DNA of 59,084 nt, from contig JAIXMF010000042.1 of the NCBI GenBank assembly GCA_025201365.1, positions 1 to 59,084 on the forward strand. The letters run 5' to 3'. Under the pieces are notes generated by a model. That model saw only the letters and a program-made list of their open reading frames with translations, was not told the origin of the DNA and did no database searches. Both the position numbers and the translations under genes were made by a program. This document shows positions 1 to 11,209 of the stretch, one piece after another (position 1 is the stretch's first letter; each line of letters starts with the position of its first letter). The stretch is from Syncephalis plumigaleata. Its lineage: Eukaryota; Zoopagomycota; Zoopagomycetes; Zoopagales; Piptocephalidaceae.

Positions 1-561
1 TCCTCTGGTATTCTGGATCATCTATTCTATCGACATACTAAATAATAATAGCGTAAGCCAATGATATAAAGTATTATAGTCGTAACTTACATCATAGAAT
101 CTCTTTGCATTTGCATATCTCTCCTTTCCTTTGTAGCATGAGACAAGGACATCTTTCTCACCTAACTTCTCGTTCATTTCATATCGATAAACATTAGAGC
201 TGAGTGGCCATTGCATCTGTTGGAATCTGTACTTTCCGGAAAATTGTATATATAAATCCTTATTATTAGGACCAAATGCTTTATGTATAATCATCTCCTC
301 TGCTGATTGAGGTTGTATTTGATTATTACTTTGAGGTACTGGAAGTATTGGTCTGAATGCATTATTCCAGTTAATACTTCCAGATTGCACATTAGTATTT
401 GGCTGTTGCTTCCATGGTTGTCCTGCCACTTGTATCTGATTCGGGTTATTATTGGTGAATGATGATGGTGTACCTCGCATATCCGTGCCATTTGTGTGAT
501 GAGATAGCATCATGCACACACACAGTGTGATTGCAGATAATGAAGTCGTGCTGTATTTCAT
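1..561 (-). CDS. Hypervariable secreted protein family, copy 1 (5' part, runs off window)
   Basis: First exon 561-91 (157 codons), intron 90-38 (GTAAGT...TAG), and the first 37 bases of exon 2; the rest lies beyond the window edge. The protein starts with a clear secretion signal (MKYSTTSLSAITLCVCMMLS), then an Asn/Gln/Pro-rich linker, then a compact region ending KRFYD at the splice site. I recognise no known domain. The exon length and phase are exactly those of copy 4 at 40553. The 5' end, promoter and intron 1 are nearly identical to copy 4, but the mature part (for example residues 95-150) differs at many codons. Probably a secreted or surface protein; function unknown. Confidence 0.75.
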
Positions 562-740
562 GACTATCCCGGTCGAGTAACTTGTTGATATGTCGTCAAT
601 AAACTCGTTTCTTGTAACCGCACTTGTGCTGATCTATATCGACGACTAGTGCAGTGTATTGCGTATACTAAACGGAATGGCTTTGGCGTGTAGTTCTATG
701 AGGAGACTTGACTACGGTAAAAAGAAGAAGAAGAAAGCGT
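562..740 (-). promoter_or_regulatory. Conserved upstream block of copy 1
   Basis: About 180 bp directly upstream of the start codon recur in front of all four family members. The block contains an A/G-rich AAAGAAGAAGAAG run, a TGGCTTTGGCGTGTAG segment, and ends CTCGACCGGGATAGTCATG at the start codon. Its conservation points to shared transcriptional control and a shared 5' UTR. No individual factor site is assigned. Confidence 0.6.
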
Positions 741-1258
741 AACTACTATTATTGATAGCCAAGTGTTGACATTTTTATCATCCATTTATAGCTGTAGATA
801 TAATGATGGAGTTTAAATATCTTACAATGACACGTGCAGTCTATAAAAGCATTCCTATGTCGTGTACCATATTTGAACTGAATACTGGTTGTGGATAACT
901 GTTTTTGGATGCTGTATTCAAAATTGTCAATCAACTATTCGTTATGAATGTTCTATGGATCATTCGAATGACGAGAATGGATACCATATACAAATAAATA
1001 CAATGCAGGATGCAAACAGTCTCCATCTTATGGATCAACGTCAACCATGACATAGTAAAGCCAAGCATCAGACAGTGATGACTAGTGCCATTAAAGTAGC
1101 ATTCCTAATGAAATGACAATGATTTCTTGTGGATTTGAATTGCATTACGGCAATGAATAAGCATTTGTCTGCTCTCTACTATATAAAATCTTTCAAGCAA
1201 ATGGTTTATTTCATTTCAATTGAGCTCTACGTATGATAAATAAATTCTTCATTCCTCA
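741..1258. other. Intergenic DNA between copies 1 and 2, conserved in the right arm
   Basis: No convincing gene. Positions 899-1187 match 39928-40214 (reverse complement) with no visible difference over about 285 bp. A 61-codon open frame (934-749) and its counterpart at 40179-40364 differ at few positions. They sit in the promoter-distal region and are more likely conserved noncoding DNA than a gene. Confidence 0.6.
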
Positions 1259-2565
1259 TCATATTTTGATGTTTATTAGAACATAATATCTAGTATGTAT
1301 GAAATTCAACATCATTTTAAATGGTTCAGCTTCATGCATTAATGTTCCTAGTTCTTTTAAGGCTTTTAGTTGTATTTCGTATTGTTGAAGTTGAGAAGAT
1401 GAATTAAGGTTGTCCGGTTGAAATTTCATACTTAGTATGTTATTGTAATTCATGAATAATACGGCGATAAGATCTTTGGTATGTTTAACATCATAGGCCA
1501 AAGCATAAAAAATTGTTACTAGCCTAGATGATGAAGAAGGCAAACTAGGGTTGGCGATTAAAGCATTGAAATCCTTGTAAATAATGACACGATCAAAGTT
1601 GATTAGCCTGATGTCACCAGTAATCTTCCACTTGTGTTTAGAGATCATAATATCTATTATGATAATGGTTAGATTCGTTCATATGATAATAGCAATGACT
1701 TACGCTCTGTCCCAACACTGTTGTATACGACTCCTATTTCATTAAGGATTGAAACAGCTAAACAGCGCTATGATTAGCATTACTATTCAAATCGTTGCTT
1801 CTAATGATACACGTACCTTGCATTATTCGAGCAACCATGTTCGGTATTTGCTTAGCCGCGGCAAATATAGGCTTCCGTTCAAGGAAAGCTCTCACAAGGA
1901 CATACTGGGCAGGCAAATCAAGCACAAAACATCCTATTTCTCCATCTGCCGCTTGAGCGCTATCTATACGTTTAAATAGAATGGCGTCTAATTTCATCTT
2001 GTATTCTGGATCATCTATGCTCTCAACATACTAAAAATGATAATAATGATGGCGTAAGCTAATGATGTCAACTATTATAGCCGTAACTTACATCATAGAA
2101 TCTTTTTGCATTTGCATATCTCTCTTTTGTTCTATAGCATGTGACAAGGACATTTTTATTGCCCCACCTTTCTTCTTTTTGATACCGGTAATTACCACTG
2201 CGCTTTGCCCATATCATCGGATTGAATCTATACTTTCCGGTGAAATGTATAGTTATATCCTTCTTATTCTTTGGATTTACTACTGCTTGTATAGCCATTT
2301 CTGTTGATAATTGAGGTTGTATCTGCTTTTTTTGTGGGAGTGCTGGAAGTATTGGTCTAAGTGCCCTGTTTTGGTTATTAATTCTAACTGGTACATTGGT
2401 GTTCGGCTGTTGATTCAATGGTTGTCCTGCCACTTGTATCTGATTCGGATTATTATCGCTAGATGATGATGGCGCACCTCGCATATCCATGCCATTTGTG
2501 TGATGAGATAGCATCATGCACACACACAGTGTGATTGCAGATAATGAGGTCGTGCTGTATTTCAT
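1259..2565 (-). CDS. Hypervariable secreted protein family, copy 2
   Basis: Four exons: 2565-2092, 2030-1817, 1757-1704 and 1653-1259, giving 378 aa. Introns are 61, 59 and 50 nt with GTAAGT, GTACGT and GTAAGT donors. The phases (0, 1, 1) and the 214- and 54-nt middle exons are identical in copies 3 and 4, which supports the model. The protein has a signal peptide, an Asn/Gln/Pro linker, an IHFTGKY segment, then a C-terminal helical-looking half with a conserved INFD/HFD...KDF core. No known domain recognised. Intron 2 is almost identical to that of copy 4, although the surrounding exon 2 protein differs at nearly half its residues. Confidence 0.8.
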
Positions 2566-2745
2566 GACTATCCCGGTCGAGTAACTTGTTGATATGTCGT
2601 CAATAAACTCGTTTCTTGTAACCGCACTTGTGCTGATCTATATCGATGACTAGTGCAGTGTATTGCGTATACTAAACGGAATGGCTTTGGCGTGTAGTTC
2701 TATGAGGAGACTTGACGACGGTAAAAAAAGAAAAGAAGAACGTGT
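2566..2745 (-). promoter_or_regulatory. Conserved upstream block of copy 2
   Basis: Same module as in front of copies 1, 3 and 4: A/G-rich tract, TGGCTTTGGCGTGTAG, TAAACTCG…, and the leader ending in CGACCGGGATAGTCATG. It marks the transcription control region and 5' UTR. Confidence 0.6.
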
Positions 2746-4210
2746 AACTAATATCGCTAGTCAGTTTTGACATTTCTAATACTCTACTTATAGGTACAAT
2801 GATACAATTTATTTCTATTACAATGACACGTGTAGTCCATAAGCGTACACACGTTGCTCATTGTATTCAAACTGAATCATGGTTGTATACATGCGTGCAA
2901 ATAAAACATTTAGTAAAATAAAATTGGAAATGGAATAGAATCGGTATGTTTTTGATACATTGCTTCATCAAGTCATTCAAGCAAGATACCAGAATTAGTG
3001 ATCAGATAGTGTTGTCACTCATAAGTGCTTGTCTATACACGCTATTAATCAAGATTACAATCACAGTTGACATGTTTCATCAGTGTAAATAGATGGCAGA
3101 GAACACTAGTTTGTTTATCCCATAGAATTGAATGAGTAGACGCCAGAAGAAGTGGGATTCAATTTATTATGTTTCGATTTAGTAAGTATTGGAGATTGAA
3201 GCACCAGAAGGAAATCCATACTTTAGATTGTGCAAATGTGTACAACGAGTGAAGAGTAAGCCGTGGATACGCTGTAGCTTATTAGCGTACAAGATGTGCT
3301 AGGATGCAAGCTAATCGAACGCACAGCTACATTACAGACAAATGTGACGTGCAATGCCATTGGATTCAAGCATGTTGTCGTCATTAGCAAGTCGCTAGGT
3401 AATTGCAGTACACTTTTTATGGTACATGAGACGCTATTAGCTCGCTACAAACGCATGATTACCGAGGCTAGTTGCCATTCAGCTTTTACGATAAGAATAG
3501 CCGACATATTGACATTCGATCCATGTCTCCCTTGCAGCTTCTTCGCTTTGATTACTCCCGCACACACTTGTGTCCTATAGTCCTCGTTTGCCAATAATAC
3601 ATCGGTAGACATCGCACTTGATACAAAACAACTTTAGTATATCCAGTCTATTGCGAGTAGATCGACATCACATCATCGTATTGATCGTATGGACAAGTCT
3701 TTCTGCATAAATGGCAATGACCACTATCGACATGTCATGATAGTCAGTACTTTCATTTTGCTTTAACTATGCACTCATCGTATTGAATCAAACATAAATA
3801 TCTCATCCTCGTATAGGCATACTTGTCATTGTGTCCTTCATATGTAGTAACAAAAAGGAGAATTACCCTATAATGATAAATGATTTACGCTAAGGTATGT
3901 ATAAGCACATATCATTAATAATCTAAACAGCATACACTTGTTGAATAGTTAAGTTTAAAGAAACAATCACAACACATTATGACACTATAATGAATAGGAT
4001 CTATAAGCGACTTTTTTAAATAATAAATAAAGCAGATTTTGCTAGAAATGAATAAATGTAATATTATTATTCATAATAAAGACAAGTCGGCAGAGTGTAT
4101 ACGTTCGTACTGTTCAAATGTGAATCGACAGTGTATATATCTCGACAGCACGTACAGTACAAGTTTACGAAACAAATAAGCCAAAGACCAATCATAAGCA
4201 GGCCTACAAA
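2746..4210. other. Upstream region of copy 2, then unique spacer
   Basis: Up to 3932 this is inverted-repeat sequence that mirrors 36940-38129. Both strands stay open over 3296-3612, so a small gene is possible (listed separately). From 3933 to 4210 I see only AT-rich DNA, probably the 3' flank of the GPI-type protein gene. Confidence 0.5.
3445..3612 (-). CDS. Small conserved ORF in left arm (55 aa), doubtful
   Basis: Reads MSTDVLLANEDYRTQV... to a stop; the right arm has the same 55-codon frame at 37260-37427 with a single amino-acid change (Glu to Gly). The opposite strand is open as well (3296-3580, 94 codons). The few differences between the arms do not clearly favour either frame. The stretch VCAGVIKAKKLQG is faintly like the first strands of a C2 domain, but I would not assign a function. 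It could be a gene relic carried with the duplication. Confidence 0.25.
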   Translation of the reverse strand: MSTDVLLANEDYRTQVCAGVIKAKKLQGRHGSNVNMSAILIVKAEWQLASVIMRL

Positions 4211-4831
4211 TTAAATGAGAGCCTGCATGGCGTAAGTAGCGACGAATGCTGCAGCCAAGCCAAATACTGGCTGTTGAACCAATGCAGGAACGGCAGCGGA
4301 GGTATCAGAGTCGCTGGTATTATCAGCGCTGCTTCTGGGAGTGGTGCTTGACGTGGGTGAGCTGGTAGCAGAGTTGGAGGCACTGCTAGGACTGCTACTG
4401 GTGGTGGTGGTGGAAGAAGGAGTAGACGCGGCTGGTGTGCTGGCAGCAGCAGGATTGTTATTGGCGTTATTATTATTATTATTGCTGTTGCTGTTGCTGT
4501 TGCTGTTGGTGTTGGTGTTGGCATTGGTGTTGGTGTTGGAGGCTGGACTTGGGACTGCAGGTGCTTGCGCGCCATTAGGAGCCGCAGCAGTAGCAGGTGA
4601 ATTAGCGACAGCCGGTGCTGGTGCTGACGGAGCAGCAGGAGTTGAAGGAGCAGCAGGGCTTGCTGGAATAAGTGGAGGAGCATTGGCTCCAGTCTCTATC
4701 GAGCCATTGGGGTCAGTGTCTTTATCGGCAGACCAGGCGCTACCATCCTTGAACGTGTTGCCTTGCGGGAGAGCCGCGACACCAATAGCCGAGCAGGCAA
4801 GAGCGATGAAAAGAACACGAAGGGAAATCAT
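4211..4831 (-). CDS. Ser/Thr/Asn/Pro-rich GPI-type cell-surface protein
   Basis: Single exon, 206 aa. Residues 1-20 (MISLRVLFIALACSAIGVAA) are a signal peptide. The body is low-complexity Ala/Pro/Ser/Thr with a central Asn-Thr/Asn-Ser run (residues about 98-125). The C-terminus is hydrophobic (FGLAAAFVATYAMQALI), as expected for a GPI-attachment signal. This architecture fits a heavily O-glycosylated wall or plasma-membrane mannoprotein. There is no catalytic domain. The repeats should make length variable between strains. Confidence 0.8.
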   Translation of the reverse strand: MISLRVLFIALACSAIGVAALPQGNTFKDGSAWSADKDTDPNGSIETGANAPPLIPASPAAPSTPAAPSAPAPAVANSPATAAAPNGAQAPAVPSPASNTNTNANTNTNSNSNSNSNNNNNNANNNPAAASTPAASTPSSTTTTSSSPSSASNSATSSPTSSTTPRSSADNTSDSDTSAAVPALVQQPVFGLAAAFVATYAMQALI

Positions 4832-6220
4832 AATGCCAAATTGATAGAAGGAGAAAGAGAAGAAGGAGAATGTTTAGAGAACGAAAGAAATGTGTAAGGT
4901 TTACTTGGTGCTAATGTGATGTAAAGAAATGATATAGTAAGTAAGGCTAGACTAGACGTTATAGCGAGCAGGCAAGCAAGCAGACTGGCAAACAAGTAAT
5001 TTAAAAAATAATGCAAACTAAAGGGATATTAGTTGAAGGGGGGAGATAATGCGAAAAGGCAAGCAATATAACGGAGTTGGGGATGGGTACGATATTAGTA
5101 GACACGGCTAAAGGATGAGACAGTGCTAAAGGCAGATGGTAGTGAAACGCGGTTACAAGAGTGGCAAGTGAATGTTGATCAATGTGTTTGTAGTCGCAAA
5201 CTAGGAAATGAGGCGAGCGAATGGATTACGCATGCAGGTGGAGGGACTTTTTTTTGCTATTAACTACTCGTGTTTATCGGGGCACGATGATACTGTTCAT
5301 TTATATAATGGTGCCACATGTTACTCCGCCATATTCAGAGGATGGGATACTTGATGGTGGAACTACATCGGATTTGTATAGAAAGAGTAGCAATAGGAAG
5401 AGGAAGGCCCCAATCTGGTAGTGACTAATTTTAGACCTGCCCAGTGTGGTAGTGGGCAACTAATGCCGTATGACATGATGTGTGAATAAAAGGAAGAGGA
5501 AAAGAGAGAGAGATGGGAGACAAGAGACGAAAAGTGCAAATGCTCGTGTGACTAGTAAGGTTGAAGTTCCGTGCATTTATCCATAAAGCAACTCCACCTT
5601 GGACGAGGTAATAATGATAAAGATAATAATGATGATAATGTACTTGTTAATGGTTGACACGCCATCAACATCAATGCATATACATTTATGCATGCATGTG
5701 TGTGTTGCTAGGAACAGATCTAATCGATACAGTGAAGCATGTTTTATTTTGTACATTATCGATGAATGGAACGAATGGTATATGACAGTAATAATGAGCA
5801 AGTCAACAACAATAACAATAGGAATAGTAATAATACACAGTGGATTGATACATCAATGCTAAATAGCAGTACTTGCCTTATCATTCATTCATTCATTCAT
5901 TCATGTCCACTCTACAATCTGGTAGTGTTCCTGTCATATCATATGCACTTCACCCCTTGTTCCATTACCAATTAACTAGTGATCAATGCACATCATCATC
6001 ATCATCATCATCATATCCTAAGCCGCCATGCCATTAATTCATTGCATTGCGTGGGTACTAAACTCAATGTTTCATGGTTTAGTAACACAACAACGTGTTA
6101 CCTTTTTTCCTTGTCTTTTTCCGTAAATATTGTTGTTATTGTTATTGTAACTGTCGTTGTCGTTGTAATTGTTGTAGTTCAACATTGTTGTAATACACCC
6201 ACGCATACGTGAAAAAAAGG
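4832..6220. other. Intergenic region, no gene seen
   Basis: About 1.4 kb between divergently transcribed genes (GPI-type protein to the left, carnitine acyltransferase to the right), so it holds both promoters. It contains short simple repeats: a CATT run near 5884-5902 and a CAT run near 5990-6013. Open frames here are short and lack recognisable content. Confidence 0.6.
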
Positions 6221-6571
6221 ATGACATTATCCGATTTTGCTCAGAATCAGTTGCAACTGCCACAGCTGCCATTACCGCAGCTGGAAACGACGTTCAATGA
6301 GTACCTTCGCATGTTGAAACCGTTGCTTACGGCAAATCAATTTGAAGAGGCAAGGCTGCATGTGGCGGACTTTTTGAAACCGAATGGTTTTGGCGAGCGT
6401 TTACAGCGTCGATTGAAGGACGCCACCGTGCATGGTCGACAAAGTCAGGGCAATTGGTTATGGCAAATGGCCATCAACTACGAGTTTCTCCAGTGTCGTA
6501 ATCCACTTCTCGTCAAGACCAATACATTTACACTTTTCCGCGACGATCCTACACTTGTACGCGCTAGCACC

Positions 6572-6605
<34 letters not shown>

Positions 6606-7185
6606 TTAGTACCAGTACCACTATCACTGATCCTAAGCAGTACAGTCGACAAGGCGTGTACACCATGCCACAAATAAAACGGGCCGCTCGTTTAATTAAC
6701 GGATTCCTCGACGTGAGAGACGCCATGAACGAGGGACGCTATCCGGAAGATCAATTAAGCGCGGGCCGTGTCTGTTTACATCAATACCGTTACCTATTCG
6801 GTGTGGCTCGTATTCCCATGCTAGAGTGTGATGTTCTACGCGGGGGTGACGAGCAAACTTACACCAATCCCGTACGTCATATTACCGTGCTAATTAACAA
6901 TCAGGCATATCATATGCCCGTCTATACCGAAGAGGGCAAGCGAGCCACTGATGCTGACCTGGAATAGTAAGTGGATGATCGGTCGTTTACTATTCTGTAA
7001 ATACTAAACGTACTCTTGGTGACGACTTTCAGCCAGCTGTGGTCCATTGTACGAGATGTCGAGTCACGTACCAGATTAGACGATCCTGTCTGTATCTGGA
7101 CTGGTACCGAGCGTAATCATTGGGCCATGGTATGTTAACTAACTGATTTGCAAGTGTGTACACTTTGACTAACATTCGATGCCAT

Positions 7186-7220
<35 letters not shown>

Positions 7221-8666
7221 TAGGCTCGAAAACGATTAATTGATCATTCCGATGTTAATCTAGCTGCATTACATGATATTGAGGAAAGTTTATTCGTGGT
7301 AGCGTTGGATCGATTTTGCGGAAAGGATATTGCTCAACAGGAGGGAAAACGTATTGTTGGACTGGATGAAAGTCATAGGAATGGCTTTAGTTCTAACGAG
7401 AACAGGTGGTTCGACAAGAGCTTCTCGCTAATCATCGAGTCTGATGGTCGTGCCGGTATACAATGCGAGGTAAGCGGGCATCAACAAGTTCGATTCGCGT
7501 GCAACTGAATAGACTTCTAATGGATTTTAATGTGTGAAATAAGCATGCCGCCTGTGATGGACTAGTTCCAAGTAAAGTGGCGGCAGAAGCATTGAGACAA
7601 CCGGTGCAACTTGTAGATACGGACGCCACTCGGCATTGCCATTCAAATCTAGCACCGGTGAAAGCACTTCACTTTGAACTAGACGAGCAGTTATACTTTA
7701 TGCTATCGAAAGCTCGTCAAGAAACACTAGATATCTCGAATAATTCCGATTCTTGTTGTTTACAGTTTAATGACTATGGATCTGAATTTATAAAACACGT
7801 TGGTGAGTAAATGCATGAATATAGATATAGATATGTCAATGAACGATTACACATTCTAACGCTCCTTATTTACAGGTCATCTGAGTCCTGATGCCTATAT
7901 AGAAATGGCATTTCAATTGGCATTTTTCCGAATGCACAATGAATTCGCATCGGCTTGCGAGTCTATCGGCATGCGAGGTTTTATCAAGGGACGTACCGAG
8001 ATCGGTCGAGTGTTCAGCATGGAATGTCGCGACTGGTGTATAGCCATGAATGATCCGGAGACAACGGTTAGTAAATGATGCTATCACTCTCATTCTATAC
8101 CCGTGATTGATCCATTGTCAACAGGTCAAGGAGCGATACAATCTGTTGGAAAAGGCGTGTCTAGTGCACAAGGATATGATCCGACGTGCACTTCGTGGAG
8201 AAGGGGCATCCTGGCATTTACACGCGCTCTATCTGATGCATCGTGAAGGAGAGGAACACCCGGTATTCACGGGTACCGCGGCAAAAGAGGGCAATCGATG
8301 GCGAATCTATGCCGGCTCACTCAATTCAGCCGAGGCATTCTATTGTATGTGATGTATTGCCACTGTTGTGTATACACTTATCATTGACCAATATTTACTT
8401 ATATTTATTTGTACATCATTATAGGTGGTGGATTTGCATCCTGTGCCAAGGATGGTTATGGTATTGGCTATCATTTTCGAAAGAATGCAATCAATATCGG
8501 TATTGAATGCGAGCGGAAAAGCAGCTTCACCAACTCGATCGCTTATCGAAGTACGCTAACAAGTGTGCTACGCGAGATGGCCGACATTTGCAATTTAGTC
8601 AATGACAACGACGAGATGCCATCGCAGCAACAGTCTAGCGCAATTCAATACGATGCATGTCTCTAG
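6221..8666 (+). CDS. Carnitine O-acetyltransferase family enzyme
   Basis: Seven exons: 6221-6966, 7033-7129, 7224-7469, 7544-7802, 7876-8066, 8125-8344 and 8425-8666, giving 666 aa, about the usual length. The family transfers acyl groups between CoA and carnitine. Visible hallmarks are the N-terminal LPQLPLPQLETTFNEYL, the NRWFDKSFSLI strand followed by CEHACDG with the catalytic His (about residue 364), SPDAYIEMAFQLA, and the GRTEIGRVFS motif; the KDGYGIGY strand lies near the C-terminus. A Thr-rich insertion encoded by an ACT repeat lies near residues 115-130. No PTS1 (ends ACL) and no obvious mitochondrial presequence, so location is open. I chose ATG 6221 because the frame upstream has no ATG. 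Intron 2 contains a CA microsatellite. Confidence 0.9.
7182..7218 (+). repeat. CA dinucleotide microsatellite in an intron
   Basis: Pure (CA)n run inside intron 2 of the carnitine acyltransferase gene, ending just before the acceptor CGCATAG. Confidence 0.9.
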
Positions 8667-9325
8667 GTATACCCAGTAAGAGGAATGGTTACATATACCA
8701 ATGTCCAATTCGTGAATAGTAATAATTAAAATGCAGTGCTGTCTATAATGGATGGCGTGTATTTCATTTATAAAGAATAAATGTAAATATATATCACAAA
8801 TGATGTTTATTTCAGTTGAAGGAAACAAGCTATAGAGTAAATCAATATCGTAGAATGAGAATGCTTCTGCATCACGTGTTTTCTTTTCGTTCTCTTCTCT
8901 TCTCTTCATCCTTATTCACCTACAACTTGTACAGTATGTAGTGTCGCCCATTCGAATACGGGCCTATGAGCGACCTTGACCAACGCCATATTTTTCCCTG
9001 TTCAAATTTTTAATCTGCCGAAGGAAAAAGCATAGCTGTATAAATAGAACGAAGAAATTCATTGTCAGGCACGCATAAACTTTCTCATCCAAAAAAAACT
9101 CCATCGTTATCCTATTAAAATATTGCTGCTGCTGCTGTTGCTGTTGCTGCAACTTAATCATCAGATATCGCCGACTTGCACCGTGATAGCTGAATATAAA
9201 TAAATTCTGTAGGGATTTCCTCACGCACAGATTTCTTATTCCTCATTCTTTCTTTTGTCTCTCACTCTCTCTGTTCTTATTTTATTATTTTCGGCTCATT
9301 CAGCGGTTATTGCCACTATTCCACT
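8667..9325. other. Intergenic region, no gene seen
   Basis: 3' flank of the acyltransferase gene (AATAAA-like signals near 8775) and promoter of the downstream GPI-type protein. A CTG/TTG trinucleotide run lies at about 9123-9151. Confidence 0.6.
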
Positions 9326-9811
9326 ATGCGCTCGACGACATTAACTTACGTACTATTTGCATTGGCCGCTATAGCCGCTGTAAACGCACAGGGCGACTCG
9401 CCATCCCCTGGTCCTTCGCCGTCTGCTCCGGCCCCTACACCTAGTCCGTCCCCATCGCCTGCACCTTCGAGCCCTGCACCAGGTAGTTCCAATCCACCTT
9501 CGAGCAGCAATCCACCGAGCACTTCTGGTCCCACGCCAACACCCGCGCCAGGACCAACACCTGCGCCAACCTCACCATCCGCGCCACAACCAGACTCACC
9601 TGCACCAGGATCCAGCACCACTATCGTCACGGTTATCGATCCGGCTAACTCGGCGGGTGGCACGAAGGCTACCGCACCAACAATGCGTCCAGACAGTAGC
9701 AGTAGTGCAGCGAGCGAGCGAGTCATCGAGTTTACCACGACTGCTGCCACCACAACCATTGTATCGGTACTGACCGCCACTATAGGTTACATTGCTGCTC
9801 GTTTCCTTTAA
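9326..9811 (+). CDS. Pro/Ser-rich GPI-type cell-surface protein
   Basis: Single exon, 161 aa. Signal peptide at residues 1-21 (MRSTTLTYVLFALAAIAAVNA), then about 75 residues of Pro-Ser/Pro-Ala repeats, a short TTIVTVIDPANS segment, and a Ser/Thr-rich stalk. The hydrophobic end (VLTATIGYIAARFL) fits a GPI signal. Likely an O-glycosylated wall or membrane protein. The architecture is like that of the protein at 4211-4831, but the repeat composition differs. Confidence 0.78.
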   Translation: MRSTTLTYVLFALAAIAAVNAQGDSPSPGPSPSAPAPTPSPSPSPAPSSPAPGSSNPPSSSNPPSTSGPTPTPAPGPTPAPTSPSAPQPDSPAPGSSTTIVTVIDPANSAGGTKATAPTMRPDSSSSAASERVIEFTTTAATTTIVSVLTATIGYIAARFL

Positions 9812-9953
9812 TCGAAGCGACTCAAGTAGTGTTTCATACGATAATAGTTATAATAATAAATATGATTTTTATTTAAGAAAACACTCGATTTTAGTAATAG
9901 TAATAGTAACATCATTCTAGCGAATATCATCAATTCATAGTTATGTGATTCAT

Positions 9954-11117
9954 TTATTCACGACGATCACGACTATAACTGCGTGAACTATGATGGCGAT
10001 GATGACGCGTACGACTACGACTACGACTACGCTCGCTAGGTCGTGAACGCTCCTTTTCATCATGGTCTCTATCACGAGAGTGCCTACGATGATGATGACT
10101 ACGATGATGATGATGACTACTACGATGATGATGTTGATGTCGGTCACGCGATCTCGACCGGGAACGTGTTGTACGACGTTGTTCATCATTGGAACGAGTG
10201 TTCTGTTCTTCTTGACGTTTCGCCTCGCGTAGTCGGTCTTTCTCTCGTTCTATCTCGCGTAGTCGTTTACGTTCGGCTTCCACTGCCGCCTCCTCTTCAG
10301 CCTCCAATTCATCGGCTAGTGGACTGACACGCGGCTCGAGATCGCCCATTTCCTCAAGAACGTGTCGTTTTTGCAAGCGTGGTAAAATAATATCACATAC
10401 GCGTTCCTCATGCAATAAAGCATCGAGTAATTCATCCATGCAAATAAGATCGAATCCACCTAGAAATAAAATATCTAATAAGTGAATAATGCCTTATATT
10501 CGAATACTATCGCGCTACTATTACTGCTATTACTGCTATTAGTAATAGTGCATATGTCGAATATAATTACCATTACCACGACGACGTAACTTTCTATAGT
10601 CTGCCAGTAATGGCTCTAAATGTCGATATATCTCTACGCTATTACCCACTAGACGCAGGTAGAATGCAGCTAATGCAGTTAAATATCTAAACAATAATTA
10701 TTAAGTATTTCGTGCCGTGCTTTGATGGGATAATCACACGTACTTGAAGTCTTCGTTCATTAAATACTCTAGAATGATTTCTTTTTCCGGTTGAATTTGT
10801 AATAGTTTGAGCGTTAAACATAGGAATTCGGTAGGTCGTATGTTTGCATACTGTCCACCGATATACTCGAGATCTACTGCTTTATCTATGAGTGATTCCG
10901 CTTTACAATCAAAGATCAATAACTATTAGCAATGATCATACAAGAGTTGTCGTTGTCGTTGTCGTCGTTATCGTTTATGGAACTCACCTGTCAACGCAAA
11001 GCAGTGCTCCTTCCAGTACATCGAATCATAGATTCGTGAGCGTATAATCTTTTCTACTAGGAACTGTGGATTGGTTCCATGTACAGAAATAACCTCGGGT
11101 TGTGTTGTGTCAGCCAT
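9954..11117 (-). CDS. PRP38: Pre-mRNA-splicing factor PRP38
   Basis: Four exons: 11117-10988, 10900-10744, 10686-10571 and 10459-9954, giving 302 aa. PRP38 is a U4/U6.U5 tri-snRNP-associated (B complex) protein needed for spliceosome activation. The sequence shows the family core: VHGTNPQFLVEKIIRSRIY, WKEHCFALT, TEFLCLTLKLLQIQPEK, EYLMNEDFKYLTALAAFYLRL, and ERVCDIILPRLQKRHVLEE. The C-terminus is an acidic/coiled-coil stretch followed by an RS-type tail rich in Arg, Ser and His. The intron 1 acceptor is a poor one (TGTAAAG), but it is the only one that keeps the frame. Starts 92 bp from the divergent YIPF gene. Confidence 0.92.
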
Positions 11118-11209
11118 GTTGATGTGAAGGGAAACAGGAATGAATCGCGTAAAAATTCGACTAGCTTGTTTCTTTTCCTTCCACTTTGTTGTAATACCGA
11201 TTCGTCATC
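11118..11209. promoter_or_regulatory. Divergent promoter between PRP38 and YIPF gene
   Basis: Only 92 bp separate the two start codons, so both promoters and both 5' leaders must lie in or near this gap. T-rich tracts are present; no TATA box is evident. Confidence 0.5.

Larger units (their letters stand above)
1..3932. repeat. Left arm of a long inverted repeat
   Basis: This stretch is the reverse complement of about 36940-41122. The match ends abruptly after position 3932 (…ATCTAAACAGCA), where the right arm turns into an AG microsatellite. It may extend left beyond the window. The arm holds copies 1 and 2 of the secreted family, their promoters and a small conserved ORF. Some noncoding blocks, such as 899-1187, show no difference from the right arm by eye. 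The 3' half of copy 2 and the DNA just downstream of it are less well matched. Confidence 0.9.

Noticed and set aside
749-934. 61-codon frame conserved with 40179-40364
   Set aside because: The whole surrounding noncoding region is equally or better conserved, so the match says nothing about coding.
4341-4844. Long Leu/Val/Ala open frame opposite the GPI-type protein
   Set aside because: It is the complement of the low-complexity Asn/Ser/Pro coding repeat; the minus-strand protein has a signal peptide and GPI tail, the plus-strand frame has nothing.
5221-5862. Overlapping short open frames on both strands
   Set aside because: AT-rich, no start context, no recognisable content, interrupted by simple repeats.
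7029-7217. Minus-strand frame starting MCVCVCVCVC
   Set aside because: Translation of a CA microsatellite within an intron of the acyltransferase gene.
9346-9780. 144-codon frame opposite the second GPI-type protein
   Set aside because: Mirror of Pro/Ser repeats; no features of its own.
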